DNA from: Mesodorylaimus sp. YZB2_4
Lineage: Eukaryota; Nematoda; Enoplea; Dorylaimida; Dorylaimidae
DNA length: 64,000 bases
Assembly (NCBI GenBank): GCA_030248295.1
Contig: JASANH010000838.1
Location: 1,054,001-1,118,000 of the forward strand
Direction: 5' to 3'
The notes below the pieces were generated by a model. It had not been told where the DNA came from and did no database searches. It saw nothing but the letters and a program-made list of their open reading frames with translations. Both the position numbers and the translations under genes were made by a program. This document shows, piece by piece, positions 21,212-30,958 of this stretch. Positions within the stretch are counted from its first letter, which is position 1. Every line of letters begins with the position of its first letter.

Positions 21212-21989
21212 ATGGCAGTTGTTGTGGCCAACTCGAACGCTGTTGTGGCATCGGGAGAAGCCCACGTGCAGCCCTTGGACGTTGCCACCGCACTGACCCA
21301 ACAATTCATCCATAAATTGAAGTCTCGGAGTGCGGATAGACAGGCTATGCACGAAGCTGATCATTTGTTCCGCACAATTCGATTCGAGGATTACGAGGAG
21401 TCGTGTAGTGCCAGGATGATGCAGTTCGAAGTGAGCAGGGCCGACGAAGTGATCGAGAGATTCTGCTCCACGAACGGCTGGAATGAACAGACCAGCGAGG
21501 ACTTAAAGTTCGCTGCGGCCCTGTTAGACGAGGATCGAAAAGCTGAAACTTGGATAAAATTCACGAAGGGGAAAGACGGCGAATTTTATGTGCATTTCGT
21601 GGCTTTGAGACGTGCTGGTAAGTCGAGTATATGTGTACTCGTGTCTAGACCAAAGTACGGTCCCTACAATTACAGGTGACAAAGTGCACATGGGTTTGGC
21701 CCGTCATCACGTCAAGTTTAGGTTATCCCCATTCGCCAAGGACTCGGATTCGGAACGTCGTCACGGTCACTTCTTTTACGACTGGTACGAAAATGTGGAT
21801 AAACATGCGCAACGCGGCGGAGAGGAGGCCAATGGGGAGCAACCTGGTCTGTCACTGAGAGAAATGGAAATGTTGGAGAACTATTTCCTTCTCAAAGCCA
21901 TGATCAAATTCACCGAAACCTTTCCTGTCAATTCTAAACATCTACCTGATGATGATCGCCAGTACTTGGCCATGGGCCCGTCTGATTAG
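21212..21989 (+). CDS. unrecognised protein, two exons
   Basis: Exons 21212-21617 and 21676-21989 (58-bp intron) give 239 aa. The protein begins MAVVVANSNAVVASGEAHVQ. It has a charged helical part (FRTIRFEDYEESCSARMMQF), then a basic/aromatic stretch (GLARHHVKFRLSPFAKDSDS) and a C-terminal helix (LREMEMLENYFLLKAMIKF). There is no signal peptide or membrane segment. An acceptor-like CACAATCAG lies 2 bases before the ATG. Codon use and intron support a real gene, but I know no family for it. Confidence 0.7.
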
Positions 21990-22184
21990 GATGACCATAT
22001 TTGGTGAGGACACGCTCCCCGTGAACTAAGTTTTGGGGTTGTTATTGTATGTCTACTGTATGTGTACGGTCATGAAGAAGTTGGAGCGTAATTGATGGGT
22101 GCAGACAGACAGACGAGGAGTCAGTAAGGGTCTGCCTTTCCCGTGTCTGGCTCAGCAAGGCCCCACAAATAGCGGCCAAGCTGG

Positions 22185-22365
22185 TCCACTGATTCGGCCT
22201 TCGTCTACAAAAATTGCTGGTCTGGGCTGGGTTCAATCCCTGGCGACGGATAGTTTTGTAAACCAAAAACCCTCTCTGACAGGCCGTTGGTGACTCACCA
22301 ACTACAGTCGAGGCGTGCCGAGTGGAGACGGAAGCCAAACAAGTAGACAGTCTTGGCTGCCGCAC
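22185..22365 (+). repeat. SINE fragment, tRNA-derived family
   Basis: Aligns with 33760-33925 of the full SINE. Shared features are a B-box-like GGGTTCAATCCC, AACCA.AAACCCTC.CTGAC, TACCGTCGAGG/TACAGTCGAGG, GTGGAGACGGAAGCCAAA, and CAGTCT.GGCTG.CG.ACAC. Confidence 0.65.
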
Positions 22366-23078
22366 ACTGACATGGATCAGGGGGCCTTCACTCTACGAAG
22401 AAGATTTTGTCCTCCATGATGTTCTCATGTGGATGGAAACTGTATTTTTCTTACAAGGTGAGGCAAAGCTGGCCAGCAGTCAATCGAGCAGTCCGTAAAA
22501 GTTTAAAAAGGTTGCACAAATGCAGAGATATGCTTTAATTCATGGGAGAAGGACTTCCTGTTGTCGATGCATCCTGACAGTGAGTGGATTTTGAAGTATA
22601 AATATTGCTTTTAGCCATATTTCTTGGCCGCAGAGTACATAATATCCCCTGTATATATCGCATACATGTCAAACATGAGACGCTTTGTGTAAATTCATGC
22701 TAACAATTTCGTAGTGTACTGGTAGCTATTTAGAGTATTTAGTAGCGGCTACAGATTTCCGCAGTGCACACAGCAATTCAGCAAAGCACCATCTTCATCG
22801 TGACTCAACCAGTTCGCTCAGCTCATGCCTTATTGATTAACGTAACCCATACACTTGTTGTTCTGCCGATGTGACTCATCAGAGGCGGAGCGAGAGAGGA
22901 ATGGCTCCCATGGTTGCACAACTGCCTAGCAACATCGCGCATATAATGTGGCAGTGCGATGCATCTCAGCAGCCGATATTGCGCAACTTATTGTTAGTGG
23001 ACGACCTGACCAAAGTTTTGGTTCCCGACCAGAATAGCATAGCCCTAAGGCATATTATAAAATACTCTACTTGTCGAC
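22366..23078. other. intergenic, no gene seen
   Basis: 5' flank of the RING gene. No clear motif. Confidence 0.35.
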
Positions 23079-23945
23079 ATGGCGTCCAAGTACCCACTGG
23101 CAATGTCTGGCCATGCTTCCACCTCGTTCGAGGATCTGGTGGAAGCGTGCGTGGAGGTTGAAGCTGATCGCCGATATCGATTCGACGACCACTCCAAAGG
23201 ACGCCACGATCAACGAAAATTCACAGGAATGCGGCACGAGAGGTACTTGTTCGCTGAATTGGAGAAGAGTCCTTTGTTACGGAAGAAGAAGAGTCATCGT
23301 TCAGTCAAGCCTCATCGAGCTGTTCGAAGTAATGACTGTCAATTTCTGCCCAAAACTAGGATTAGTGGTTACCGCATGAAGACAAGGAATTATAACAGGA
23401 TTGCTCATAATCGAGTCAGGTTCGAACACTCATGCAAACATGAGACGACCCCCTGCGTCAACCTCAACGATTATTACCTAACTGAAGGTAATTTAGGCCA
23501 GCTTGGAATCGAGGACACCGACCTGGCCCAGTTCTTGATTGGTTTACAAAATGGAAGTGACATCACCCCCGAAGACTACGACAGGCTGCTGAAGTTGGAC
23601 GAACTGTGTGACACTGCGGCTAGTTCGAGTGCACGACGCCACTTGGCAGATAAGTTACTCGAGGCTTCCCTGAATGATCTGTGCCTAGAGGATAAGGAAG
23701 AGGCGGGCGCTTCGTGCTCAGCTGACACTTGCGCAATATGCATGGACTCGTGCCAAGACGGTTCGGACACTAGGAGCCTGCTATGCGAGCATCGATTCCA
23801 CGTCGAGTGCCTTCGTCATTGGTGGCTTACTTCGCCCGGTATGACATGCCCGCTGGACAATTTGGATGTGAGGGCAATGAGGCCATATTTTGAAGGTAGG
23901 GTCACTGAGCCCTCTAATCTTCCACTACGTATTATTTCTATCTGA
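23079..23945 (+). CDS. RING-H2 finger protein, probable E3 ubiquitin ligase
   Basis: Single-exon ORF of 288 aa from ATG 23079. The C-terminal RING spans about residues 224-267: CAICMDSCQDGSDTRSLLCE, then HRFHVECLRHWW and MTCPLDN. This is C-x2-C...C-x-H-x2-H-x2-C...C-x2, with the last zinc position changed to Asp (CPLD in place of CPLC). The N-terminal half is basic (RKKKSHRSVKPHRAVRSND), and an acidic helical segment precedes the RING. The altered last ligand may weaken E2 binding. No paralogue is recognised by name. Confidence 0.75.
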   Translation: MASKYPLAMSGHASTSFEDLVEACVEVEADRRYRFDDHSKGRHDQRKFTGMRHERYLFAELEKSPLLRKKKSHRSVKPHRAVRSNDCQFLPKTRISGYRMKTRNYNRIAHNRVRFEHSCKHETTPCVNLNDYYLTEGNLGQLGIEDTDLAQFLIGLQNGSDITPEDYDRLLKLDELCDTAASSSARRHLADKLLEASLNDLCLEDKEEAGASCSADTCAICMDSCQDGSDTRSLLCEHRFHVECLRHWWLTSPGMTCPLDNLDVRAMRPYFEGRVTEPSNLPLRIISI

Positions 23946-24493
23946 CTATATGGCTGCGTTTTATGACATGCGATTACCTCGGTTTAGCGATCAGGACACA
24001 CGCCCAAAACCTGAACCATGAGTGGGAGTCGAACCCATACATGGTTCAAGTTTCCGAGTCTTTCTATTCCTACTTTTTGTTAGCTCAGTGTTCATCTTCC
24101 TATTTTGCTGTAAACAATAACAATAAAATTATAAGTCGATTTCTGACATTTCAAAAATGCCTTATCCTCGTCACTGATTTTTCATCCCACTTAGTAATTA
24201 CCACATTCATAAAACACATGGAGACACAAAAGAACGCGACAAAGCTCAAAATATTTTGCTGAATGTTATTATTACCCGATAGCTGATCCCTGTCAAACTG
24301 AAAACAAGAAACCCGAAATTGCGCGGATAGAAGGTCACTTTGAATGAAATACAAATCACTTAGCACGGCAAGTCATCAAAACTGAAAAATGTTCAACGCA
24401 AATTCACTAGGGAACAAAAAAGTGGAAAATTCAATTACGATAGGTACCTTAACTTCATCCCAAATCGGTTGCGACTGATACGGAAGTAAAAGA
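23946..24493. other. intergenic, AT-rich, with a B-box-like site
   Basis: On the minus strand, GGTTCGACTCCCAC near 24020 resembles a tRNA B-box flanked by a stem, but no full tRNA can be folded. Otherwise nothing is seen. Confidence 0.3.
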
Positions 24494-25165
24494 TCATTGT
24501 TTCCGACCCGAGGCCACTTTGCGCGTCCCACACTGACTCTGAAAGAGGATATAATGTAAAAAGGATATAAAAATGCATGTCAGGTGGGGAGAACTTGCCT
24601 CGTCGCTGGGATATCGAGGTACCTTGTATGTCACTTTGTCCCCTTCCTGAATCACATCATTCATTCGCAAGTCGGACAACTGCTTTCCAATCGGCATACA
24701 ATCTTTGGTCACTGCTGACAACGGCATCAGGAATTCTTCGTCCCGTTCGCCAGCAGGCGTCTTGTCGGATCGAAGCAGAGCAAACCATTCGCCGACGTGC
24801 ATGACTGTGCCCTCACCAACTACGTATTCGTCCTCCGTATTGCATCCACGTGTTTCGACATCGAAATCGAACGTCACCCATTTCGCAATCATGACATCGC
24901 TAACTTCGATTTCTTCAGCCAAAACCTTATCGCCCGCGCGAATGTAATCGGTCAAATCGGCGCAATACAGGCCCATTCCATTCACAGCTTCCAAATAATT
25001 GATCAATACGAGATTTACTCCTCGAATTACTGCTGCCCGTTCACGATCGACTGGATATGCGAAAACCATTTGAGCATGAACTTTTTGAACTTCCAACAAA
25101 TATCCCTTCTTATTTTCTTTTTTCTCGGGCTCAGGAAGTAATCCGTTATCGTCGGATAACGCCAT
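24494..25165 (-). CDS. unrecognised cytosolic protein
   Basis: Starts at ATG 25165 (MALSDDNGLLPEPEKKENKK) and ends at 24494. The body is beta-rich, with alternating charged and hydrophobic residues (GYLLEVQKVHAQMVFAYPVD, KVLAEEIEVSDVMIAKWVTF, EEFLMPLSAVTKDCMPIGK), reminiscent of small OB/SH3-like barrels but without a recognisable motif. The frame is open throughout. A small in-frame intron is nevertheless likely near the end, because a strong CTCTTTCAG acceptor sits at about 24540. The donor would be GTACCT after TYK or a GC donor (GAG|GCAAGT). The C-terminus would then be SQCGTRKVASGRKQ. Confidence 0.65.
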   Translation of the reverse strand: MALSDDNGLLPEPEKKENKKGYLLEVQKVHAQMVFAYPVDRERAAVIRGVNLVLINYLEAVNGMGLYCADLTDYIRAGDKVLAEEIEVSDVMIAKWVTFDFDVETRGCNTEDEYVVGEGTVMHVGEWFALLRSDKTPAGERDEEFLMPLSAVTKDCMPIGKQLSDLRMNDVIQEGDKVTYKVPRYPSDEASSPHLTCIFISFLHYILFQSQCGTRKVASGRKQ

Positions 25166-25996
25166 GGATAATATTTTGCGCAGGGCGTGGAGGTATATGG
25201 ATTCGTGTCTATCTATCAGTCGGGTTCGTCCTCCGCCACGCTGCTAGCTAGGCCAGAAAGATACGCAAGCCGCTCGGAAAATGACCCGACGACGGAAAAA
25301 AGCAACTGGCCGAAGAACTGCACGGCCAACAGTAAAACTGCGGACCCCACAGGGCCAGGCCGGGGTCGAGCGGAGCGGCCAACCCTTTCGGATCCGCTGA
25401 TATAAATCATATGACAAGTTCCGATCGATAGGCACTCACTCGGATCTGCCAAGAGGATTTAAAGAAACGAGGAAGGCATGAGAAGGAGAGCCTGACCTCA
25501 TCGTCAACTCTTACTGAGCTAGACCACCCCGGCAAATTTGCAGAAGATTTCGGGTCACTTATGATCGTTAGTAATTATGAAATGCACCTAGGAGGCCGTG
25601 GTGGGTGGTGCAGGGGCTTAGGGTGCAACACTAAATTTGCATTAAGCCCATGGAATGGGATCGACAGCGAGGGAAGCGGACTTTTGCAAAATAGTCCGCT
25701 CGCAGACACATTTTTTATTCTATGAATTTATTTGCTAGAAACACGTGTTCCAAAGCAAGTGATCACACGCTCTAAACATGCCACAAACTCAGTCCTAACC
25801 CACTGACCTGCCCAAATCTATGCACAATCTCTCTGATTGTCCCGAGCAATGAGGGGCATACCTAAACTACAGCACTAAAGGATATACAAGAAAGCCTCGG
25901 CCCAACTGCTGGCCACTGATCGTGAGTCCTGCGTCAATAGCCTGCTAGTGATACGATGACACATTTTTTAAACTGGCGAGCACTGAAATGAAGGAT
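25166..25996. other. intergenic, no gene seen
   Basis: Contains CTGATCGTGAG at 25916-25926. No supported ORF. Confidence 0.35.
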
Positions 25997-26026
25997 ACCT
26001 GTATCTGTACAGGTACAGATACAGGT
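25997..26026. repeat. perfect inverted repeat, 14-bp arms, AG spacer
   Basis: ACCTGTATCTGTAC, then AG, then GTACAGATACAGGT. It lies 24 bp upstream of the inverted-repeat element at 26051. Confidence 0.9.
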
Positions 26027-26050
26027 TTCTGTGCAGTACGCTACATCTCA

Positions 26051-26285
26051 AGGCTCATTTATACTGGCCACCGAGCTCTCTGTGACTGCGCGCTCAGGAC
26101 GGAGTTCTCTGCCACTCTGTCACCGAGAGGGCGTTTATACTGCCTACAGAGTCATCCACGGAGTTTTCAGGGTCCAGTGAAGTCTGGGACAGAGTACAGT
26201 AATCATCGAACATGAAAATCTGGGACCATTCCAAGAAGTGCGCCGCTCTGTCACAGAGAACTCGGTGGCCAGAATATATGAGCCT
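26051..26285. mobile_element. MITE-like element, 235 bp, 36-bp terminal inverted repeats
   Basis: The left end (26051-26086) and the reverse complement of the right end (26250-26285) match at 33 of 36 bases. Both begin AGGCTCAT and contain CTGGCCACCGAG and TCTCTGTGAC. Each end is flanked by TCA, a 3-bp target duplication like those of PIF/Harbinger elements. There is no ORF, so it would be non-autonomous. A relic of a Harbinger transposase lies at 0.9-1.3 kb. Confidence 0.75.
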
Positions 26286-27743
26286 TCACGTCGCACGACT
26301 TGGGGTCGGGGTCAGGTTTCGCAGTCACCTACGACGTGCCCTATATCATGGCACCTGCTGGTCCTAAACTACATCGGTGTGATTTGAGCATCCCAACTTT
26401 GGGACATGTCCTAGCTGATTGTGAAACCGACCCCAGCAGATGCTCAAAAGGTAGCAATTCGAATATTATCAATGGCGTCAATGATGTCCCCACTTTGACC
26501 ACTTCTCTAGCTTTTGGGGGGGGGGGACCTTGTGTAAGCCACTGGAGTCCCAGCCCCGCCAGAGGCAACAATTGTTTAATTTTGCACTGCTAAAACTAAA
26601 AAATGTCTCAAACGGACATGCAGCCGTCCGCATGCCCAGGATCGAAGAGGTTTGTGAAGGTAGGAACTACTGACCGACCAACCTAACAGGTTGAAATGAC
26701 GCTCGCAAATCACAGCACGAATTCGCACCTCTCCACGTTTTGATCGCAGACCAATATCGCGGTGCACGTGTAGAAAAACGCAAAGCTACAAAAATGCAAA
26801 GCTCATATGTGGCGGGGAAAGACGCCCGGGTACCGTACTTGGTCAAGTGGTATTTTTTTACCCATCCAGGTCGTTCTACGGGAAGGTCGAGTTGACCCTA
26901 TCTTGCCATTGACCAGGGTCCATTCGGGATGCATGCTGGGCAAGAGCGTGTTGTTAGCCGCTAATTCGCGATGTCAGCGGTCGCTCCTAGCCTGTGCCCG
27001 ACAAGAAGACCCGGCCTCGAGAGCTTCCCACTCCATAAGGCCTCTCTTCATTGATCGATTCCAGAAGGACGTCGTGCAAGGGCAGAGAGAACTTTAGCGC
27101 GTTCTCAGACTGCCGGAGCAATTGAACCCGGGCCGACCTGGTGTATATCTGCCAACCAAACTGTGACATATATCTATGGCCGCTATGCCACTGGGGCTTC
27201 AAGTAGGTAACAGCAACGATGACTATAAGACTTGATGCGGCGAGGAGTTTGTGCAATATGACACCCAAACCCATGGATTTCCACAGAAGACCAAAAAATA
27301 TTGCCGCAGGATTACTCGGAGCGGTCCACTTACAGCTGTTGTGGTATAGTCATAATTTCTCTGACTTATGAGGGTATCTGCTGCAACTTTCTCGTTACAG
27401 GTAAACACATGAACCACCAAAGGCATAGCCAGCATACAATGATGCATTGTCCGTTCTCTTCATTTATGTAGCTTGGAACTTATTTGTACGCGTTAGAAAA
27501 ATGGTGGGAAAGATAATCTGCCGGTTTCCACGCACTAGTGGCGAATATTTCATAAACCTGTTCGATTTTGTTTAGAAAACGGGGGAAGAAAAGAATGAGG
27601 CTTAGCAGTAGATTGACAAACTGGCAGGGATGTATTGGAGAGCAGATTGGAGGCACAAAAGCTCTTTTAGACGAGGAACAAATCATGTCGCGACATCTGG
27701 CATCAGACATGGCATCAAACACTCATCTGACCCGATCATCTCT
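26286..27743. other. intergenic, no supported gene
   Basis: Holds an 11-base G run (26516-26526). Open frames are short and without family motifs. Confidence 0.35.
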
Positions 27744-28430
27744 TCACAAACTAAGGGTAGTGGTAGCTTCATCTCCGCTTTCGCCGCTTTTCGCATTGAC
27801 TGATTCGGCATCGATTCCTTTGACATCGACGATAAACTGATGAAACTGGCTGATGCCGACGTTCAATGGATCGAAGATTCGAGGCAGGTCACTGGAAGCT
27901 GTCAATTGCGTTTCTGTTAGACTTGACGTAGTCGAGGTCGTGGACGTGTCTGTTTTGCTCGATGTGCTCGTTCCCATCGTCTCATTGTCAGTCGAACTCG
28001 TTATTTTCGACGTCACGTTCGTGGATTCCTTTTCATCCACAGGCGACATTGATTCGGATATTGAACCCATTTTGTTCGCCGTGTGATGCGAAGCCGAAGA
28101 TTGCGACTCGCGATCAATTGGTGGCTGATAAGATGCACTTCGATGTCTTTCTTGACTCGATCGATACGTCCACGAACCAGAAAACGACGATTTACCACGC
28201 CCGAGTGGGGGTCGGGGACTCCCCACAACTGGCGGTGGTGTTCGGAAGTTGTGCACGGGCATCATCATCGGGTGGTAGAATGTGAACCTTGCATTGGGAA
28301 AGTACTCGTGCGTTCTGATCGGAAAAGGCGGCGGCAGTTGTGCGAACGGATAACCGCCTGCTATACCAACGAACGGTGGGCCTAAAGCGGCACCGAACCC
28401 AGTTTTTGGACCACCACGTTTAAAGACCAT
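27744..28430 (-). CDS. Pro-rich then Ser/Thr-rich protein, unrecognised
   Basis: Single coding exon of 228 aa from ATG 28430. The N-terminal half is Gly/Pro/aromatic (FGAALGPPFVGIAGGYPF, RTPPPVVGSPRPPLGRGK). The middle is a Ser/Thr tract (STSSKTDTSTTSTTSS), and the C-terminal part looks folded (LPRIFDPLNVGISQFHQFIV). A CACTCCAG acceptor at about 28446 and a GTAAGT donor at about 28500 imply an upstream 5'-UTR exon. No known domain is visible. The Ser/Thr tract could be heavily O-glycosylated or phosphorylated. Confidence 0.6.
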   Translation of the reverse strand: MVFKRGGPKTGFGAALGPPFVGIAGGYPFAQLPPPFPIRTHEYFPNARFTFYHPMMMPVHNFRTPPPVVGSPRPPLGRGKSSFSGSWTYRSSQERHRSASYQPPIDRESQSSASHHTANKMGSISESMSPVDEKESTNVTSKITSSTDNETMGTSTSSKTDTSTTSTTSSLTETQLTASSDLPRIFDPLNVGISQFHQFIVDVKGIDAESVNAKSGESGDEATTTLSL

Positions 28431-28509
28431 ATTGATGATGACCACTGGAGTGGAGGAAAAGTGTCTGAATAATAACTCATCAAAGATGAAAAGCTACTTA
28501 CCAATTTTT

Positions 28510-29819
28510 CTGTAGTCGCGAATGCTGAATGCTGAGAGAAAATTAGCTTTTCCGCAATTTTCCTTGGTTGAAGTCAACCAATAAGGTCTACAATCATGGA
28601 AGAATAGGTTTGATGGTTGCTCTAAAAATCGTAGAGCTTACTCGCGTCACATTCGCCTCCTTGACCGACTCTCCTCTGCTACGACGATGGAGAGACTGCT
28701 GGCAAAACCTAACTATCTATCATCCGAGCGTAATGTAACTCTACTGTACAGTAGGGTACCTACTCCGCCGCTAGCACTCACACCCAGGCCCTTTCTGGTT
28801 GCAACCAAAGGAGCCCAGTTGAGCTGCGTAGCTATCTCTGTATGATCCGCTGTACTGATACTGATACTTTAATTTTGAGACCAGGCAGCCAAGCACCCTC
28901 TCATGTAAGAAAGTTATAGCATTTTCGTAAACAGTAAGCATGAAACTTGCTTCGCCAAAATCCGGTAGATTTGCCATTCAATTGGATAAGACAGAAGAAT
29001 GAAAGGAAATAATGAATTGTCTGGTTGTGTTTGTGTGTTTTACCAGCATGATATGATTATTGCATTTGTCAGCCAGGCGGGAAAGTCGGTGGCCAGCTAC
29101 ATTTTGTTAGGAGTCACATAATCAAATGGGCTGACCCAGGGGTCGTAAAGCTCCTGGGACAGCCCCTGGTACTTTGATATTTCAAAAAATTCTGTTATCA
29201 GACAACGGAAAGGTTAGTGCAGTCACCTACTCTAACCAAATGCAAGGGCACCCTCGGCGGCACATGCTTGAGTGGGTAATACTTATCTAGACATGATATA
29301 CAGTATCTACGTATATGTTGCGTTCAGGGCGAGGCTCACAATCGTACTACCACACAAACCCATAATGCATGCATCTGTGATGTACTGTACTCGGTGCATC
29401 GCGGAGTAGTGGGGTCGACTCCCTGCGGGATATTATTCTTTCTGTTTTTCACTAAAGGCTAGTACCCAAATGAATATACTTATTAGTATTTTGGAGTAAG
29501 TCCGGAAGTTTGTGATTTTGAATACGATTCCCTTCTGTTACCTCGAACTTACTTAGGAAACGGTGAGGACTTGCTGCAGTAAGGTTGCATCTGTCGTGAC
29601 AGCACGAGTACTGTACTGTATGTGTAGCACCCACCCAGCCAATGATACTAGAACAGGAAATTCAGCTTCTGTGGAGCCAGCATGCTAGTAGCTTTAGGCG
29701 TACAACCATCTGCAATAGAACTAACGACCATCGGCCCTTGTTTTTCCATCTCTCTATTGCCTGAATGAAGTGGCTGAGAAAGGGTTTCCCCTGCCCTACA
29801 TTTTTTATTAGTGACAGTG
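28510..29819. other. intergenic with decayed repeats
   Basis: A block near 29220-29260 (TTGCATTTGGTTAGAGTAGG on the minus strand) recurs in the opposite orientation at 30613-30632. A B-box-like GGGGTCGACTCCC lies near 29411. No protein gene is seen. Confidence 0.4.
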
Positions 29820-29861
29820 TAGCAATTCTGTTTGATGCCAGGGCATCAAACAGAATTGCTA
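29820..29861. repeat. perfect inverted repeat, 20-bp arms, at the 5' end of a truncated LINE
   Basis: TAGCAATTCTGTTTGATGCC (29820-29839), AG, then its exact reverse complement (29842-29861). The right arm is LINE coding sequence (encodes HQTELL). The left arm is therefore an inverted snippet of the element, as expected from an inversion during insertion. Confidence 0.9.
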
Positions 29862-30555
29862 ATTCGTAATGCCAGGGCTATGATTGGAACTCTAAGACGA
29901 AAATTTGGACGCCATATCGACCAGAAGACTCTCAAGGCGGTATATACAGCTTGTATTCGTTCAGAACTGGATTATGGGTGTTGTACCTATGATCCCATCC
30001 TGCGAAAAGATATTGATGAACTAGAGAGGACTCAAATCTACGCTATGCGCATTATTGAAAACGACTGGAAGTTGGACTACGATGAAGCACTAGGACGGCA
30101 TGGATGGCCTCGCCTGTCTCATCGTAGGATGCATTTGAAATTAAGTCGATTGTATAAATACTTCCATGAATTTAGTGATCGTCCAAATTTGATACTTGAT
30201 CGGACTGTCGATTCGGGTAGGCGCGTGAGTTCTCGAAAAAATGGACATCATTGCTGCGAAATCAAACATTCATTCTTCGAATCTTACAAACAGTCTTTTT
30301 TATACTCGACACTACAACATTGGAATGCATTGACTGAGGATGTGAATTTTAGTACATTTCTTAAATTCAGGGACAAGATATGCTGTATGAAATTTTAGTG
30401 CTCTTAAACATGACTTTTTTTAAGTCTTGACATTTTTTTTTGACATTTGAAATTGTTTTTGTTTTTTATTATCGTATGTGTCTTTTGATGGCCTGAGTGC
30501 ACAGCTAGTGCTTCGTCAAAAGTAAAGTATCAAGTATCAATCAAGTATATCAAGA
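29842..30555 (+). mobile_element. 5'-truncated non-LTR retrotransposon (3' end of reverse transcriptase ORF plus 3' UTR)
   Basis: The frame to 30398 encodes the end of a non-LTR reverse transcriptase ORF (RNARAMIGTLRRKFGR, LKAVYTACIRSELDYGCCTY, LERTQIYAMRIIEND), typical of the thumb region of Jockey/CR1-like elements. The stop at 30396-30398 is followed by an AT-rich 3' UTR. A stem-forming segment (TTTTGATGGCCTGAGTGCAC ... CTTCGTCAAAA) and a short repeated tail of the AAGTATCAATC type end near 30555. The palm catalytic YADD region is absent, so it is a dead 3' fragment. Confidence 0.8.
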
Positions 30556-30958
30556 TCACAGTTTATCTACAAACGCCGCCGAGGGAGCCCAGCCAACCTC
30601 GTGTCGCCTTGCATTTGGTTAGAGTAGGGGTCTCGACTCGAAACACTTCCCCACTCTCCCTCCACTGAGGGCTTTAATGAATGCATGTGTGGTTCTTAAT
30701 CAGGAACAACCCCTATCACGCGGCCGCATGCAGCCTGCTAAGGCTTGCTGCCCTAGGGCTGGTGAGCATACTCCATGCTCATTACTCTGCCACTGCCAGC
30801 TCCTGTGCACATCAGTGGTACCGCAGTAAAGCGCAGCTGCAGCAATTACACTGCTCACGATGAATTTGTATGCCATATAAAATACGCGCAAATGTCACTG
30901 TCGTTCGCACGCTCGTGGTGACTGCTTGGTTAGCACGCATTCCCAAAAATTAGCTTTG

